Of a stretch of 51,905 bases of DNA, positions 26,438 to 34,440 are shown piece by piece. Under the pieces are notes generated by a model. The model worked only from the letters and a program-made list of their open reading frames with translations, made no database searches and was not told where the DNA came from. Location: NCBI GenBank assembly GCA_902599445.1, contig CACKFK010000010.1, forward strand, positions 1 through 51,905. The letters are read 5' to 3'. This stretch comes from an uncultured Alphaproteobacteria bacterium (GTDB lineage: Bacteria; Pseudomonadota; Alphaproteobacteria; Rhodobacterales; Rhodobacteraceae). The translations under genes were made by a program, and so were the position numbers. Each line of letters opens with the position of its first letter. Positions within the stretch are counted from its first letter, which is position 1.

Positions 26438-27460
26438 TTAATTTTTGGGTGGGCAGACGCTTCCTCTTTCTACTACAGTGACTGGCATGATTGTAGTTTC
26501 TGGAACTGGTATATTTGTTTCCTTCATTTTTTTTATTAAGATTTCAGCAGCTATGCGTCCAACGTCAAATTGTAATATCTTAACAGTAGTTAACCCTGGA
26601 GGAATCCGCTCTAAAAAAGGTATGTCATTAAAACCTGTGAGCGAGATATCTTCGGGGCATTTTAAACCTCGATCTTGTAAAGCGTCTATCGCACCGATTG
26701 CTAAACGATCATTGGCGCATAAAATGGCCGTTATGGACTGGCAACCATCCAAAATTTTCTCAGTCGCTACTTTTCCGGCTTCTTCTGAATAAGCTGCCGC
26801 TGAGACCACAGCACTCTTGTTAGGCTTTATACCATGTTGTGACATAGAGTTAAAAAACGCATCTTGTCTAGCTATTCCTGTGTAAGAATGCTCTGGGCCT
26901 GCCAAATGCCCAATTCTATTATGTCCCGCTTTGATAAGCAATTTTACCATAGAATGAATCCCTCCCTTATCATCGTTCACCACGGAAGGAATTCCAGAAC
27001 CAATAGCCATACGGTTAGCAGTGACAATTGGAATTTCGGTTGAGTAACCCACTACAGAATGATCATGAGCCGTTATCGCAGCATCGATAATCCCGTCGAC
27101 CCCGCGCTCCATTAATACTTGAATAAACTTTTTTTCTTTACTTGGATCGTTATCGGTATTTACAAGAATAGACGCGTAACCTGCAGGCTCTAAAATGCTT
27201 TCTACCCCACGAACTATAGGAGGAAATACTGCATTTCCGATATCTGGAATAATTACTCCTATCGACATAGTTTTTTTAGTTCTGAGGCCCAATGCGACCA
27301 GGTTAGGCCTATAACCCATTTGATCAGCTTTTGCCCTGATCTTTTCTACAACTACTTCCGAAAGAGAAGAACTTGCATTTTTCGATAGAGCCCTTGACAC
27401 GGTCGAAACATGCACTCCTGTCTCTCGAGCAACATCTTTAATTGTAATATTCTTTCTCAT
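26438..27460 (-). CDS. LacI-family transcriptional regulator
   Basis: A repressor of 340 residues. The N-terminal helix-turn-helix and hinge are clear: TIKDVARETGVHVSTVSRAL, then YRPNLVALGLRTKKT, followed by a periplasmic-binding-protein-like ligand domain (IGVIIPDIGNAVFPPIVRGVE, LAGPEHSYTGIARQDAF, ISLTGFNDIPFLERI). The ATG at 27460 is chosen over 27511 because GGAAGG precedes it and because 27511 falls inside the palindrome at 27503-27516. VSTVSRAL in the recognition helix fits operators with a central AANCGNTT, the pattern found five times in this window. It is divergent from the osmC-like gene. Its effector is unknown. Confidence 0.95.
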   Translation of the reverse strand: MRKNITIKDVARETGVHVSTVSRALSKNASSSLSEVVVEKIRAKADQMGYRPNLVALGLRTKKTMSIGVIIPDIGNAVFPPIVRGVESILEPAGYASILVNTDNDPSKEKKFIQVLMERGVDGIIDAAITAHDHSVVGYSTEIPIVTANRMAIGSGIPSVVNDDKGGIHSMVKLLIKAGHNRIGHLAGPEHSYTGIARQDAFFNSMSQHGIKPNKSAVVSAAAYSEEAGKVATEKILDGCQSITAILCANDRLAIGAIDALQDRGLKCPEDISLTGFNDIPFLERIPPGLTTVKILQFDVGRIAAEILIKKMKETNIPVPETTIMPVTVVERGSVCPPKN

Positions 27461-27502
27461 AAAAAGCCTTCCAAAGCTTCTTATAGTTGATTCTAATTTA
27501 TG

Positions 27503-27516
27503 TGCAAACATTTGCG
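27503..27516. promoter_or_regulatory. LacI-family operator candidate 4 (lacI side)
   Basis: TGCAAACATTTGCG carries the palindrome GCAAA-CA-TTTGC, 43 bp upstream of the lacI-type start on the minus strand. A TAGAAT box for minus-strand transcription lies just past it, so the site would overlap the promoter and give autorepression. Confidence 0.7.
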
Positions 27517-27556
27517 TAAAACTGTTGACCCTGAGATTCCCTTTAGATAAGCTGGG

Positions 27557-27570
27557 TGCAATCGTTTGCA
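27557..27570. promoter_or_regulatory. LacI-family operator candidate 5 (osmC side)
   Basis: TGCAATCGTTTGCA is symmetrical except at one position. It is 24 bp before the ATG of the osmC-like gene. A TTGACC at 27524 and a weak TAAGCT at 27548 precede it, so the palindrome lies just past the -10 box, the same geometry as the 18308 site. Centre-to-centre distance to operator 4 is 54 bp, about five helix turns, which would allow looping. Confidence 0.75.
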
Positions 27571-27594
27571 GAATTTATTGCAGGGCTAACTTTT

Positions 27595-28083
27595 ATGGCA
27601 ACAGTTGTTGATGAAAAAGATTTCACCAAACCAATAATCCGCAGGAAAAGTTTGTCGGCAAGCAATGATGGTTCATTAGCAACAGTCGTTAGATTTGGAG
27701 AACAAGGGTCTTTTATATTTGATGAACCATCCGCACATGGTGGCGGAGATCAGGGACCTACTCCTCTTACCGGTGTTCTAGCAGCACTTTGTGCTTGTGA
27801 AAGTGTCACATTTAGCCGTACTGCAAAAGAAATGGGGTTCGATTATAGGGGAATTGAATACGAGGCTGCATTCACCATTGATATAAGAGGAAGGTTGGGA
27901 GTAAAAGGGGTGGTTCCTCACTTTCAAACAGTCAAAGTTGAAGCACGTGTGTCTACGGAGGCAAGCGAAGAGCGCCTTAATGAAGTGGTAGAGGAAACTG
28001 AAGCACGATGTCCGGTATTCAATCTGATAAAGGATGCGGGTGTTCGGATTAACATAGTCTGGGTGCGTGTATCTGATAATTAG
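27595..28083 (+). CDS. OsmC family protein
   Basis: A 162-residue OsmC/Ohr-fold protein. It shows GPTPLTGVLAALCACESVTFSRTAKEMGF with the first reactive cysteine region and EETEARCPVFNLIKDAG with the second cysteine in RCPV, the pair used for thiol-dependent peroxide reduction. The ATG at 27595 is preferred over a GTG at 27556 that would lie in the operator palindrome. It is the first gene after operator 5 and is followed 30 bp later by a beta-hydroxyacid dehydrogenase. Role: probable organic-peroxide or reactive-electrophile defence tied to the catabolic regulon. Confidence 0.88.
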   Translation: MATVVDEKDFTKPIIRRKSLSASNDGSLATVVRFGEQGSFIFDEPSAHGGGDQGPTPLTGVLAALCACESVTFSRTAKEMGFDYRGIEYEAAFTIDIRGRLGVKGVVPHFQTVKVEARVSTEASEERLNEVVEETEARCPVFNLIKDAGVRINIVWVRVSDN

Positions 28084-28113
28084 GAACAAAGATTTTTAAG
28101 GGGAGATGACATA

Positions 28114-29061
28114 ATGAACACATCTAATGTTGGGTGGATAGGAATGGGTCGTATGGGGGCCCCTATGGCTGAGCGGCTCGTTAAGGCAGGTATTAATTTA
28201 AGGATATGGAATAGAACGCGTTCTAAGGCAGAGTCTCTCGAAAAAATAGGAGCTTCAATTGTAGAAAGTCCGGCTGATTTGTCAGGTGTTGATATTCTTG
28301 CAACCATGGTTTCGACCGGCAGTGACGTCGAAGCAGTTTATTTCGGTGAGAATGGTGTGTTGTCAGGCTCAGGTGTCCCAAAAATATTTGTGGACTTTTC
28401 ATCTATTGGTGTTGATCAATCCGCTAACATAAGAGCTCGTTTAGCGCAGTCGGACGCCGATTTAGTTTGTGCTCCAGTGTCTGGTAATGGCAAATGCGTT
28501 AAAGCAGGAAAGTTATCAGCAGTTGCGTCAGGGCCAAAGAAAGCGTTTGATCAAGTTGAAGATATTATTTCTACGATAGCCGGCAGAGGTGTCTCTTATG
28601 TAGGCGAGGGAGAACTTGCGCGATTTTGTAAAATTGCGCATAATGTAATGCTTGGCGCAGTAACTCAAAATTTAGCTGAAATCACTGTTCTCGCTCAAAA
28701 AGCAGGAGTTCCAAGACGTGCATTTTTGGATTTCATGAACAACTCAGTTATGGGTTCCATTTTTACTAGATACAAAACAAATGCTTTTGTCAATTTGGAC
28801 TGGACTACTACTTTTACTCCAACGTTATTAAGAAAAGATCTAGATCTTGGGCTTGCGGCAGGACGAGAATTGGGAGTTACAATGCCTGTGACGGCCGCAA
28901 CCCGAGAGGCCCTTCAGGCACATTTTGGAGCAGCATCGCTGAAAGATAACCCGGAAGGATATCTTCAAGGAGATTTTGCTGCCTTGCTGGAAACGGTAGC
29001 TCTAGCAGCTGGGGAGAAATTAGTAAGTGAGAATGATCCATACCCTACAGGGCTAGAGTGA
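28114..29061 (+). CDS. Beta-hydroxyacid dehydrogenase (3-hydroxyisobutyrate/tartronate-semialdehyde type)
   Basis: A 315-residue NAD(P)-dependent enzyme. The N-terminal motif is GWIGMGRMGAPMAERLVKAG, the substrate motif is LVCAPVSGNGKCVKAGKLSAVASG, and the catalytic Lys is in FCKIAHNVMLG. AAGGGGAG before the ATG is a strong ribosome-binding site. It reduces or oxidises a short 3-hydroxyacid or semialdehyde; the exact acid is not predictable. It follows the osmC-like gene and precedes a GST in one direction. Confidence 0.92.
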   Translation: MNTSNVGWIGMGRMGAPMAERLVKAGINLRIWNRTRSKAESLEKIGASIVESPADLSGVDILATMVSTGSDVEAVYFGENGVLSGSGVPKIFVDFSSIGVDQSANIRARLAQSDADLVCAPVSGNGKCVKAGKLSAVASGPKKAFDQVEDIISTIAGRGVSYVGEGELARFCKIAHNVMLGAVTQNLAEITVLAQKAGVPRRAFLDFMNNSVMGSIFTRYKTNAFVNLDWTTTFTPTLLRKDLDLGLAAGRELGVTMPVTAATREALQAHFGAASLKDNPEGYLQGDFAALLETVALAAGEKLVSENDPYPTGLE

Positions 29062-29108
29062 TTGGAAATTTCAATCTTTATATAAAACCAGTATCTTTTA
29101 TAATTAAT

Positions 29109-29873
29109 ATGGAAAATTTCATACTTTATAATGCTTCACAGTCAACCTGTAGTCAGAGAGTCAGATACGCTCTACACGCAAAAAAAATAACATTTGAGGA
29201 TAAAAAGCTTGATTTATTTTCAGGAGATCAACTCGCACCTGAATATCTAAAGATAAATCCAAACGGTGTTGTGCCTACTTTGGTGCACCGCGGGGAATCG
29301 ATTACAGATAGTGCAGTAATCTTAGAGTATTTAGAAGATATTATTCCTGAAGTATTCCCAATGCGTCCGAAGAAACCAGAAATTGTTGCTAGAGTACGGG
29401 CTATGATGAGGTTTGTCGATGAGGTTCCAGGACCCGCAATTAGGGTTCCGTCTTACAACTTAGCTTTTCTTCCGCATTATCAGTCAATGACAGAAGATGA
29501 ATTTCAGTCTCTTTGTGACAGCAAACCGCTCCGACGCGAGTTTTTAATGAAAATGGGTCGTACTGGTTTTTCTGAAGCGGATATGAATGAATCCCTGGCA
29601 AGGCTTAATCGCGGGATTCAACGGATGGCGGAATGGCTCGATTACAGTAAAGGTCCATGGCTAAACGGTGGTCAGTTTACCATTGCAGATCTGTCAATTA
29701 TGCCTGTAATTGTTAGAATGGCTGATATTAATCTTCACTATATATGGGATAAACTACCAGTTATTGAAGGGTGGTTATCAAGAATTCAATGCTCAGAAAG
29801 TTATAATGCAACATTTTATCATGGCTCATTGCTGACGGAGAAATATCCCCACTTAGCAAATATGAAAAAGTAA
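29109..29873 (+). CDS. Glutathione S-transferase family protein (paralogue of the GST at 17370)
   Basis: A GST of 254 residues: ENFILYNASQSTCSQRVRYAL, INPNGVVPTLVHRG, DSAVILEYLEDIIPE, and GPWLNGGQFTIADLSIMP. Blocks shared with the GST at 17370 include SQSTCS, NPNGVVPTL, the RVPS segment, KPLRREF and the C-terminal FYHGS. A GTG at 29058 would give 17 extra residues overlapping the previous stop; the ATG at 29109 starts directly at the GST fold and is chosen, though no strong ribosome-binding site is seen. Confidence 0.85.
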   Translation: MENFILYNASQSTCSQRVRYALHAKKITFEDKKLDLFSGDQLAPEYLKINPNGVVPTLVHRGESITDSAVILEYLEDIIPEVFPMRPKKPEIVARVRAMMRFVDEVPGPAIRVPSYNLAFLPHYQSMTEDEFQSLCDSKPLRREFLMKMGRTGFSEADMNESLARLNRGIQRMAEWLDYSKGPWLNGGQFTIADLSIMPVIVRMADINLHYIWDKLPVIEGWLSRIQCSESYNATFYHGSLLTEKYPHLANMKK

Positions 29874-29998
29874 ACATGAAAAAAGTTAATCAGTTGGAAT
29901 TTTAAAATGTATCCATATTGGATTTAATAGAAATAAAAGCTTTTTCGTTTTCTGGTTATAAAAGTAAAGGCTAATTTAGTCGTTGTTGAAAGAAAAAA

Positions 29999-31075
29999 AT
30001 GCCTCATCATGAAGAAAAAGATCCAAAGATTACAGCAGCAGCTACCCATTGGGCACACCGAATGGTGACTAATGGTGTTCCATTAGCAGATTTCCAAGAC
30101 GTCACAAATAATCTGTATAGTTGGGAGGATTGGTGTAAAGCTTGGATGAAAAGAGGTGAAATTCATGCATTGATGGGTGAAAGCTCATTTTCTGCTGGCC
30201 AGCTGATATCAGCCTCGGAACATTTCAGAACGGCGGCAGTTTGTTTTCATTTTGGAAAATTTTTATTTGTTCATAATTTAAGCCAAATGAAAGAAGCGCA
30301 CAATTTAACTATATCTAATTATAATAAAGCCTTACCAATCATGGATCCCCCAGGAGAGCGAGTCAAAATTCCATTTGAAGGGAGGTTGCTGTATGGTAAT
30401 CTACGAAAACCAAATGGAATAGAGAATCCACCAATCGTTATAATGTGTATGGGTTTAGATAGTACTAAAGAAGAGATGTATACTTATGAGACACCATTCT
30501 TGATGCGAGGGATGGCTACTCTGGCTTTTGATGGTCCCGGGCAAGGTGAGGCTGAATTCGAAATGCCTATTAGGTTTGACTATGAGGTGCCAGTAGGCGC
30601 TGTCATAGACTTTTTGGAATACCGGACTGATATTGATCTTAATAACATAGGGATTTGGGGAGTTAGTCTGGGCGGCTATTATGCGCCTCGTGTAGCTGCT
30701 TTCGAAAAACGCGTTAAGGCTTGTATTTCTTTAACAGGTCCCTTTGATTTTGCCGAAGCTTTTGAACGAGCACCTGAATTGACAAGAGAAGCATTCATTT
30801 CCAGAACTCATAGTGAAGATTTGTTATCGGCACAAAATGCGGCGAAGAAAATGAATTTAAGCTCTGTGGCTCACAAAATCACTTGCCCGTTGTATATTGT
30901 GGGCGGTGCATTAGACAGAGTAATTCCCCCAGATCATGCACAGAAGTTGGCAAATGCTACTTCCGGCGATGTAACTTTGAATATGGTGGAAGACGGAACA
31001 CATGTAGTAAATAATCGACCCTATAAATATAGATCACAGAGTGCTGACTGGATGGCGGACAATCTTACTAGATAA
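29999..31075 (+). CDS. Alpha/beta hydrolase, 2,6-dihydroxypseudooxynicotine hydrolase-like
   Basis: A 358-residue serine hydrolase with a helical N-terminal domain (about residues 1-115). The core shows PPIVIMCMGLDSTKEEMY, FDGPGQGEAEFE, the nucleophile elbow WGVSLGGYYAPRVAA, acid Asp in VGGALDRVIPPDH and base His in EDGTHVVNNRP. It is related to the hydrolase at 19913 in layout (N-cap, DGPGQGE against DAPGTGE, SxGGY elbow). The best-known relative cleaves a C-C bond in nicotine breakdown; other relatives are esterases. It lies 125 bp after the GST and 12 bp before the M24 gene. Confidence 0.83.
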   Translation: MPHHEEKDPKITAAATHWAHRMVTNGVPLADFQDVTNNLYSWEDWCKAWMKRGEIHALMGESSFSAGQLISASEHFRTAAVCFHFGKFLFVHNLSQMKEAHNLTISNYNKALPIMDPPGERVKIPFEGRLLYGNLRKPNGIENPPIVIMCMGLDSTKEEMYTYETPFLMRGMATLAFDGPGQGEAEFEMPIRFDYEVPVGAVIDFLEYRTDIDLNNIGIWGVSLGGYYAPRVAAFEKRVKACISLTGPFDFAEAFERAPELTREAFISRTHSEDLLSAQNAAKKMNLSSVAHKITCPLYIVGGALDRVIPPDHAQKLANATSGDVTLNMVEDGTHVVNNRPYKYRSQSADWMADNLTR

Positions 31076-31087
31076 ATGGAGAAAATT

Positions 31088-32395
31088 ATGAATTCTACGA
31101 CCTTGGCTCTTACACCGAATGTATTAACCCCTCAAGATTTAGAAACGAATTGGAGATGGGAAGGTCGACTCCCAGCATGGGGGCACACTAGTGTTGATTT
31201 TGAACGTCGTGTTGATCATGACAGATTACGCCGTTACCGACTGAGCAGAACGAGACAAGCTTTACAAAACTCACCTGCAGGTACATTGCTTCTATTTGAC
31301 GTTAACAATATTCGTTATGTTTCGGCCACCAAAATTGGTGAATGGGAACGAGATAAAATGTGTCGTTTTTGTTTATTGACTGGTGATGATAGCCCTTACG
31401 TTTGGGACTTTGGTTCAGCAGCAGTGCATCATCAAAAATATTCAGATTGGCTTGAACCAGATCATTGTTTGGCTGGTGTAGTTGGCATGCGAGGGACTAT
31501 CCCGCCAGAGTTTGGCCTTATGAGGAAGTATGCAAAGCAAATTGCTGATCTTATCCGCAACGCTGGAATGGCTGATATGCCAGTAGGCGTGGATTATGCC
31601 GAAACTGCTATGTTTCATGCTTTGCAAGAGGAGGGTATTAAGGTAATTGATGGACAACAAATTATGTTGGCAGCTCGAGAAATAAAAAATTGGGATGAAA
31701 TTCAATTACTTACGCAAGCCGCCAGTATGGTAGATGGAGTTTATCATATGATTTACGAAGAATTAAAACCTGGTATTAGGGAAAACGATATCGTGGCTCT
31801 TTCAAATAAAATGCTTTACGAAATGGGCTCGGATGATGTTGAAGCTATCAATGCTATTTCTGGGGAGCGTTGCAATCCGCATCCACACAATTTTACTGAT
31901 CGCTATTTCAGACCAGGTGACCAAGCTTTCTTTGACATTTTGCAGTCCTATCAAGGGTATAGAACTTGTTATTACAGGACATTTAATATTGGTCGAGCCA
32001 CTACGGAACAAAATGATGCATATATAAAGTGCAGGGAATGGTTGGATGCTTCGATTGCGATGATTAAGCCAGGGGTTACCACTGACAAAGTTGCGAAGGT
32101 ATGGCCGACAGCCGAAAGTCTGGGTTTTCCTAATGAAGACGCGGCTTTTGGATTACAGTTCGGTCACGGGCTTGGATTGGCCTTGCATGAGAGACCAATC
32201 ATTAGTCGAGCCATTTCATTAGAACATCCAATGGAAATAAAAACTGGGATGGTTTTTGCCTTAGAGACTTACTGTCCGGCTGCCGACGGTTATTCTGCTG
32301 CTCGAATAGAAGAAGAAGTAGTGGTTACAGACAAAGGGTGCGAGGTGATCTCATTATTTCCTGCTGAAGAACTCCCAATAGCCAATCGCTATTAG
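31088..32395 (+). CDS. M24 (pita-bread fold) hydrolase with incomplete metal site, creatinase-like
   Basis: A 435-residue protein with an N-terminal creatinase_N-like domain (about residues 45-190) and a C-terminal M24 fold. In metallo-M24 enzymes five ligands are D, D, H, E, E. Here the first Asp is in AFFDILQSYQGY, the second position is Cys in RTCYYRTF, His is in FGHGLGLALHE, and both Glu are kept in ALETYCPA and ARIEEEVVV. Loss of the second Asp excludes a normal dinuclear aminopeptidase and recalls creatinase, which works without metal. DddP-type DMSP lyases keep that Asp. The ATG at 31088 has GGAG before it and is preferred to 31076. Substrate unproven. Confidence 0.82.
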   Translation: MNSTTLALTPNVLTPQDLETNWRWEGRLPAWGHTSVDFERRVDHDRLRRYRLSRTRQALQNSPAGTLLLFDVNNIRYVSATKIGEWERDKMCRFCLLTGDDSPYVWDFGSAAVHHQKYSDWLEPDHCLAGVVGMRGTIPPEFGLMRKYAKQIADLIRNAGMADMPVGVDYAETAMFHALQEEGIKVIDGQQIMLAAREIKNWDEIQLLTQAASMVDGVYHMIYEELKPGIRENDIVALSNKMLYEMGSDDVEAINAISGERCNPHPHNFTDRYFRPGDQAFFDILQSYQGYRTCYYRTFNIGRATTEQNDAYIKCREWLDASIAMIKPGVTTDKVAKVWPTAESLGFPNEDAAFGLQFGHGLGLALHERPIISRAISLEHPMEIKTGMVFALETYCPAADGYSAARIEEEVVVTDKGCEVISLFPAEELPIANRY

Positions 32396-32460
32396 GATCT
32401 TAACTTCTTATAATGAATTGATTTTAAATTGTTATAATATTTAATTTTATTGGGTGAATA

Positions 32461-33441
32461 GTGAAAGAAAAAAAACACAACACAGAGTTTTATCTTAGAA
32501 TGTACACGCAGATGGTAAAAATCCGCGTTTTTGAGGATAATGCTAACCAGCTTTATCTAGATGCTAAAATGCCCGGACTGACACATATGTATTCGGGTGA
32601 AGAAGCCGTGGCAGTAGGAATTTGCGAAGCATTAAGAGTTACCGATAAAATAACCTCTACCCACAGAGGCCATGGTCATTGCATGGCAAAAGGTGCAGAC
32701 TTCAGGCAAATGTTTTGTGAACTTTTGGGAAAGGTTAAAGGTTATTGCAGAGGCAAGGGTGGCTCTATGCATATTGCAGATCAGACGAATGGTAATTTGG
32801 GTGCGAATGCTATTGTAGGAGGGTCCATGGGTATAGCAACGGGGTCCGCCCTGCGTGCTAAGCTACAAAAGTCTGATGATGTGACGGTCTGTTTTTTTGG
32901 AGATGGCGCAACTGCCCAGGGTTTAATGTATGAGGTTATGAACATGGCAGCTTTATGGAAACTGCCCGTTATTTATGCATGTGAAAATAATGGATATTCT
33001 GAGTATACCTCGACAGATGAAATTGCGGCGGGTGAAATTCTGGAGAGAGCTCGTGCTTTTGGTATAAAAGCTTTTAATGTGGATGGACAAGATGTGATTG
33101 CAGTCAACAAATTGGCCTCTGAACTTGTAGAGAAAGCTCGAAAAGGTAAAGGCCCATTCTTCATAGAGTTGATGACTTATCGATACCATGGGCATCATGT
33201 TGGTGATATTAATAGGACTTATTATAGATCTAAAGAGGAAGAAACGGAGTGGAAAAAAAATAGGGATCCGATTGAAATATTGGGTACTTTTTTGAAAACA
33301 GAAGGGATCGCTAATGATGATGAGCTTCGAGAGCTCTATTCAAAAGTACGTAGTGAAGCTAGTGAAGCTGTCGATTACGCCATTAATGCAGATTATCCAG
33401 ATATATCAGAAGTAGATATGCACGTTTTTCAAGAGGGCTAA
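32461..33441 (+). CDS. TPP-dependent 2-oxoacid/acetoin dehydrogenase E1, alpha subunit
   Basis: A 326-residue E1 alpha subunit that binds thiamine diphosphate and decarboxylates the 2-oxo substrate with its beta partner. The TPP motif runs from GDGATAQGLMYE to CENNGYSEYT. STHRGHGHCMAKGAD and GKGGSMHIAD are family blocks. The form is closest to AcoA/PdhA types of bacteria with heterotetrameric E1. The start is a GTG at 32461. The beta gene starts 3 bp after its stop codon. Confidence 0.93.
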   Translation: MKEKKHNTEFYLRMYTQMVKIRVFEDNANQLYLDAKMPGLTHMYSGEEAVAVGICEALRVTDKITSTHRGHGHCMAKGADFRQMFCELLGKVKGYCRGKGGSMHIADQTNGNLGANAIVGGSMGIATGSALRAKLQKSDDVTVCFFGDGATAQGLMYEVMNMAALWKLPVIYACENNGYSEYTSTDEIAAGEILERARAFGIKAFNVDGQDVIAVNKLASELVEKARKGKGPFFIELMTYRYHGHHVGDINRTYYRSKEEETEWKKNRDPIEILGTFLKTEGIANDDELRELYSKVRSEASEAVDYAINADYPDISEVDMHVFQEG

Positions 33442-33444
33442 AGA

Positions 33445-34440
33445 ATGCCAGAAATTACACTTTCACAAGCAGTTAACCAAGCTATCGCTGAAGAGATGCG
33501 GCGAGATGAGACTGTTTTTCTAATTGGAGAAGATGTGGCAGAGGCTGGCACCCCTTTCAAGGTAACCTCTGGTTTGGTTGAAGAGTTCTCTACCGAAAGG
33601 ATTATAGATACACCTATTTCTGAGCCAGGTTTTATGGGATTGGCAGTAGGCGCTGCAATGACTGGTTCAAGACCCATTGTCGATTTAATGTTTGGTGATT
33701 TTTTGTTTTTAGTTATGGATCAATTGTGTAATCAGGCGGCAAAGATACACTATATGTCGGGGGGTAAACTAAATGTCCCACTTGTATTAAGAACAAACCT
33801 GGGAGCCACTAGACGATCTGCCGCGCAACATAGCCAATCTTTGCATGCTCTAGTTGCCCATATTCCTGGGTTAAAGGTTGCGATGCCGTCGTCGGCCTAT
33901 GAAGCTAAAGGATTATTGAAAACGGCAATAAGGGATGACAACCCTGTTGTAATTTTTGAAGACAAACTCATGTACCAGGATAAGGCTTTTGTCCCCGAAG
34001 AAGAATACTGTCTACCATTTGGGAAAGCCGCTATATTGAGAGAGGGCACTGACGTGACTTTAATTGGGACATCGTCAATGCGTCAGGTTTGTGAAAAGGC
34101 AGCACTGCTTTTAGAGCAAGACGGGATTAGTGCTGAAGTTATTGATCCCAGAACACTCGTTCCCCTAGATGAAAACACCATCTTGGATTCTGTTAAAAGG
34201 ACTTCAAGAGCAATTGTTGTTGACGAGGGGCATCAAAATTTTGGAACTACAGCAGAGATAGCTGCACGAATTAGTGAAAAAGCATTTTATTTTTTGGATG
34301 CTCCAGTAATTAGAATGGGAGCAATGGATGTTCCTATTCCTTTCAGTCCGGTACTAGAGGACATTACGGTACCAACCGCTGCAGTTGTTGCGGAAAAGGC
34401 CAAAAAAATTGTTGCTGGAGAATTGATACATGCCCTTTGA
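33445..34440 (+). CDS. TPP-dependent 2-oxoacid/acetoin dehydrogenase E1, beta subunit
   Basis: A 331-residue partner of the E1 alpha subunit. Family blocks are FLIGEDVAEAGTPFKVTSGL, DTPISEPGFMGLAVGAAMTG, RTNLGATRRSAAQHSQSLHAL and the C-terminal VVDEGHQNFGTTAEIAARI. Length is normal. It overlaps the E2-like gene by 11 bp, so the three are one operon. No E3 (dihydrolipoyl dehydrogenase) gene is present in the window; it would be supplied from elsewhere. Confidence 0.94.
   Translation: MPEITLSQAVNQAIAEEMRRDETVFLIGEDVAEAGTPFKVTSGLVEEFSTERIIDTPISEPGFMGLAVGAAMTGSRPIVDLMFGDFLFLVMDQLCNQAAKIHYMSGGKLNVPLVLRTNLGATRRSAAQHSQSLHALVAHIPGLKVAMPSSAYEAKGLLKTAIRDDNPVVIFEDKLMYQDKAFVPEEEYCLPFGKAAILREGTDVTLIGTSSMRQVCEKAALLLEQDGISAEVIDPRTLVPLDENTILDSVKRTSRAIVVDEGHQNFGTTAEIAARISEKAFYFLDAPVIRMGAMDVPIPFSPVLEDITVPTAAVVAEKAKKIVAGELIHAL

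Noticed and set aside
27504-27511. ATG at 27511 as start of the LacI gene and GTG at 27556 as start of the osmC gene
   Set aside because: Both codons lie inside the operator palindromes. Downstream ATGs at 27460 and 27595 give normal N-termini, and 27460 has a good GGAAGG site.
31088-32395. DMSP lyase DddP
   Set aside because: DddP keeps all metal ligands including the second Asp, which is Cys here; the flanking sequence also differs from what I recall of DddP. Only the M24 fold is shared.
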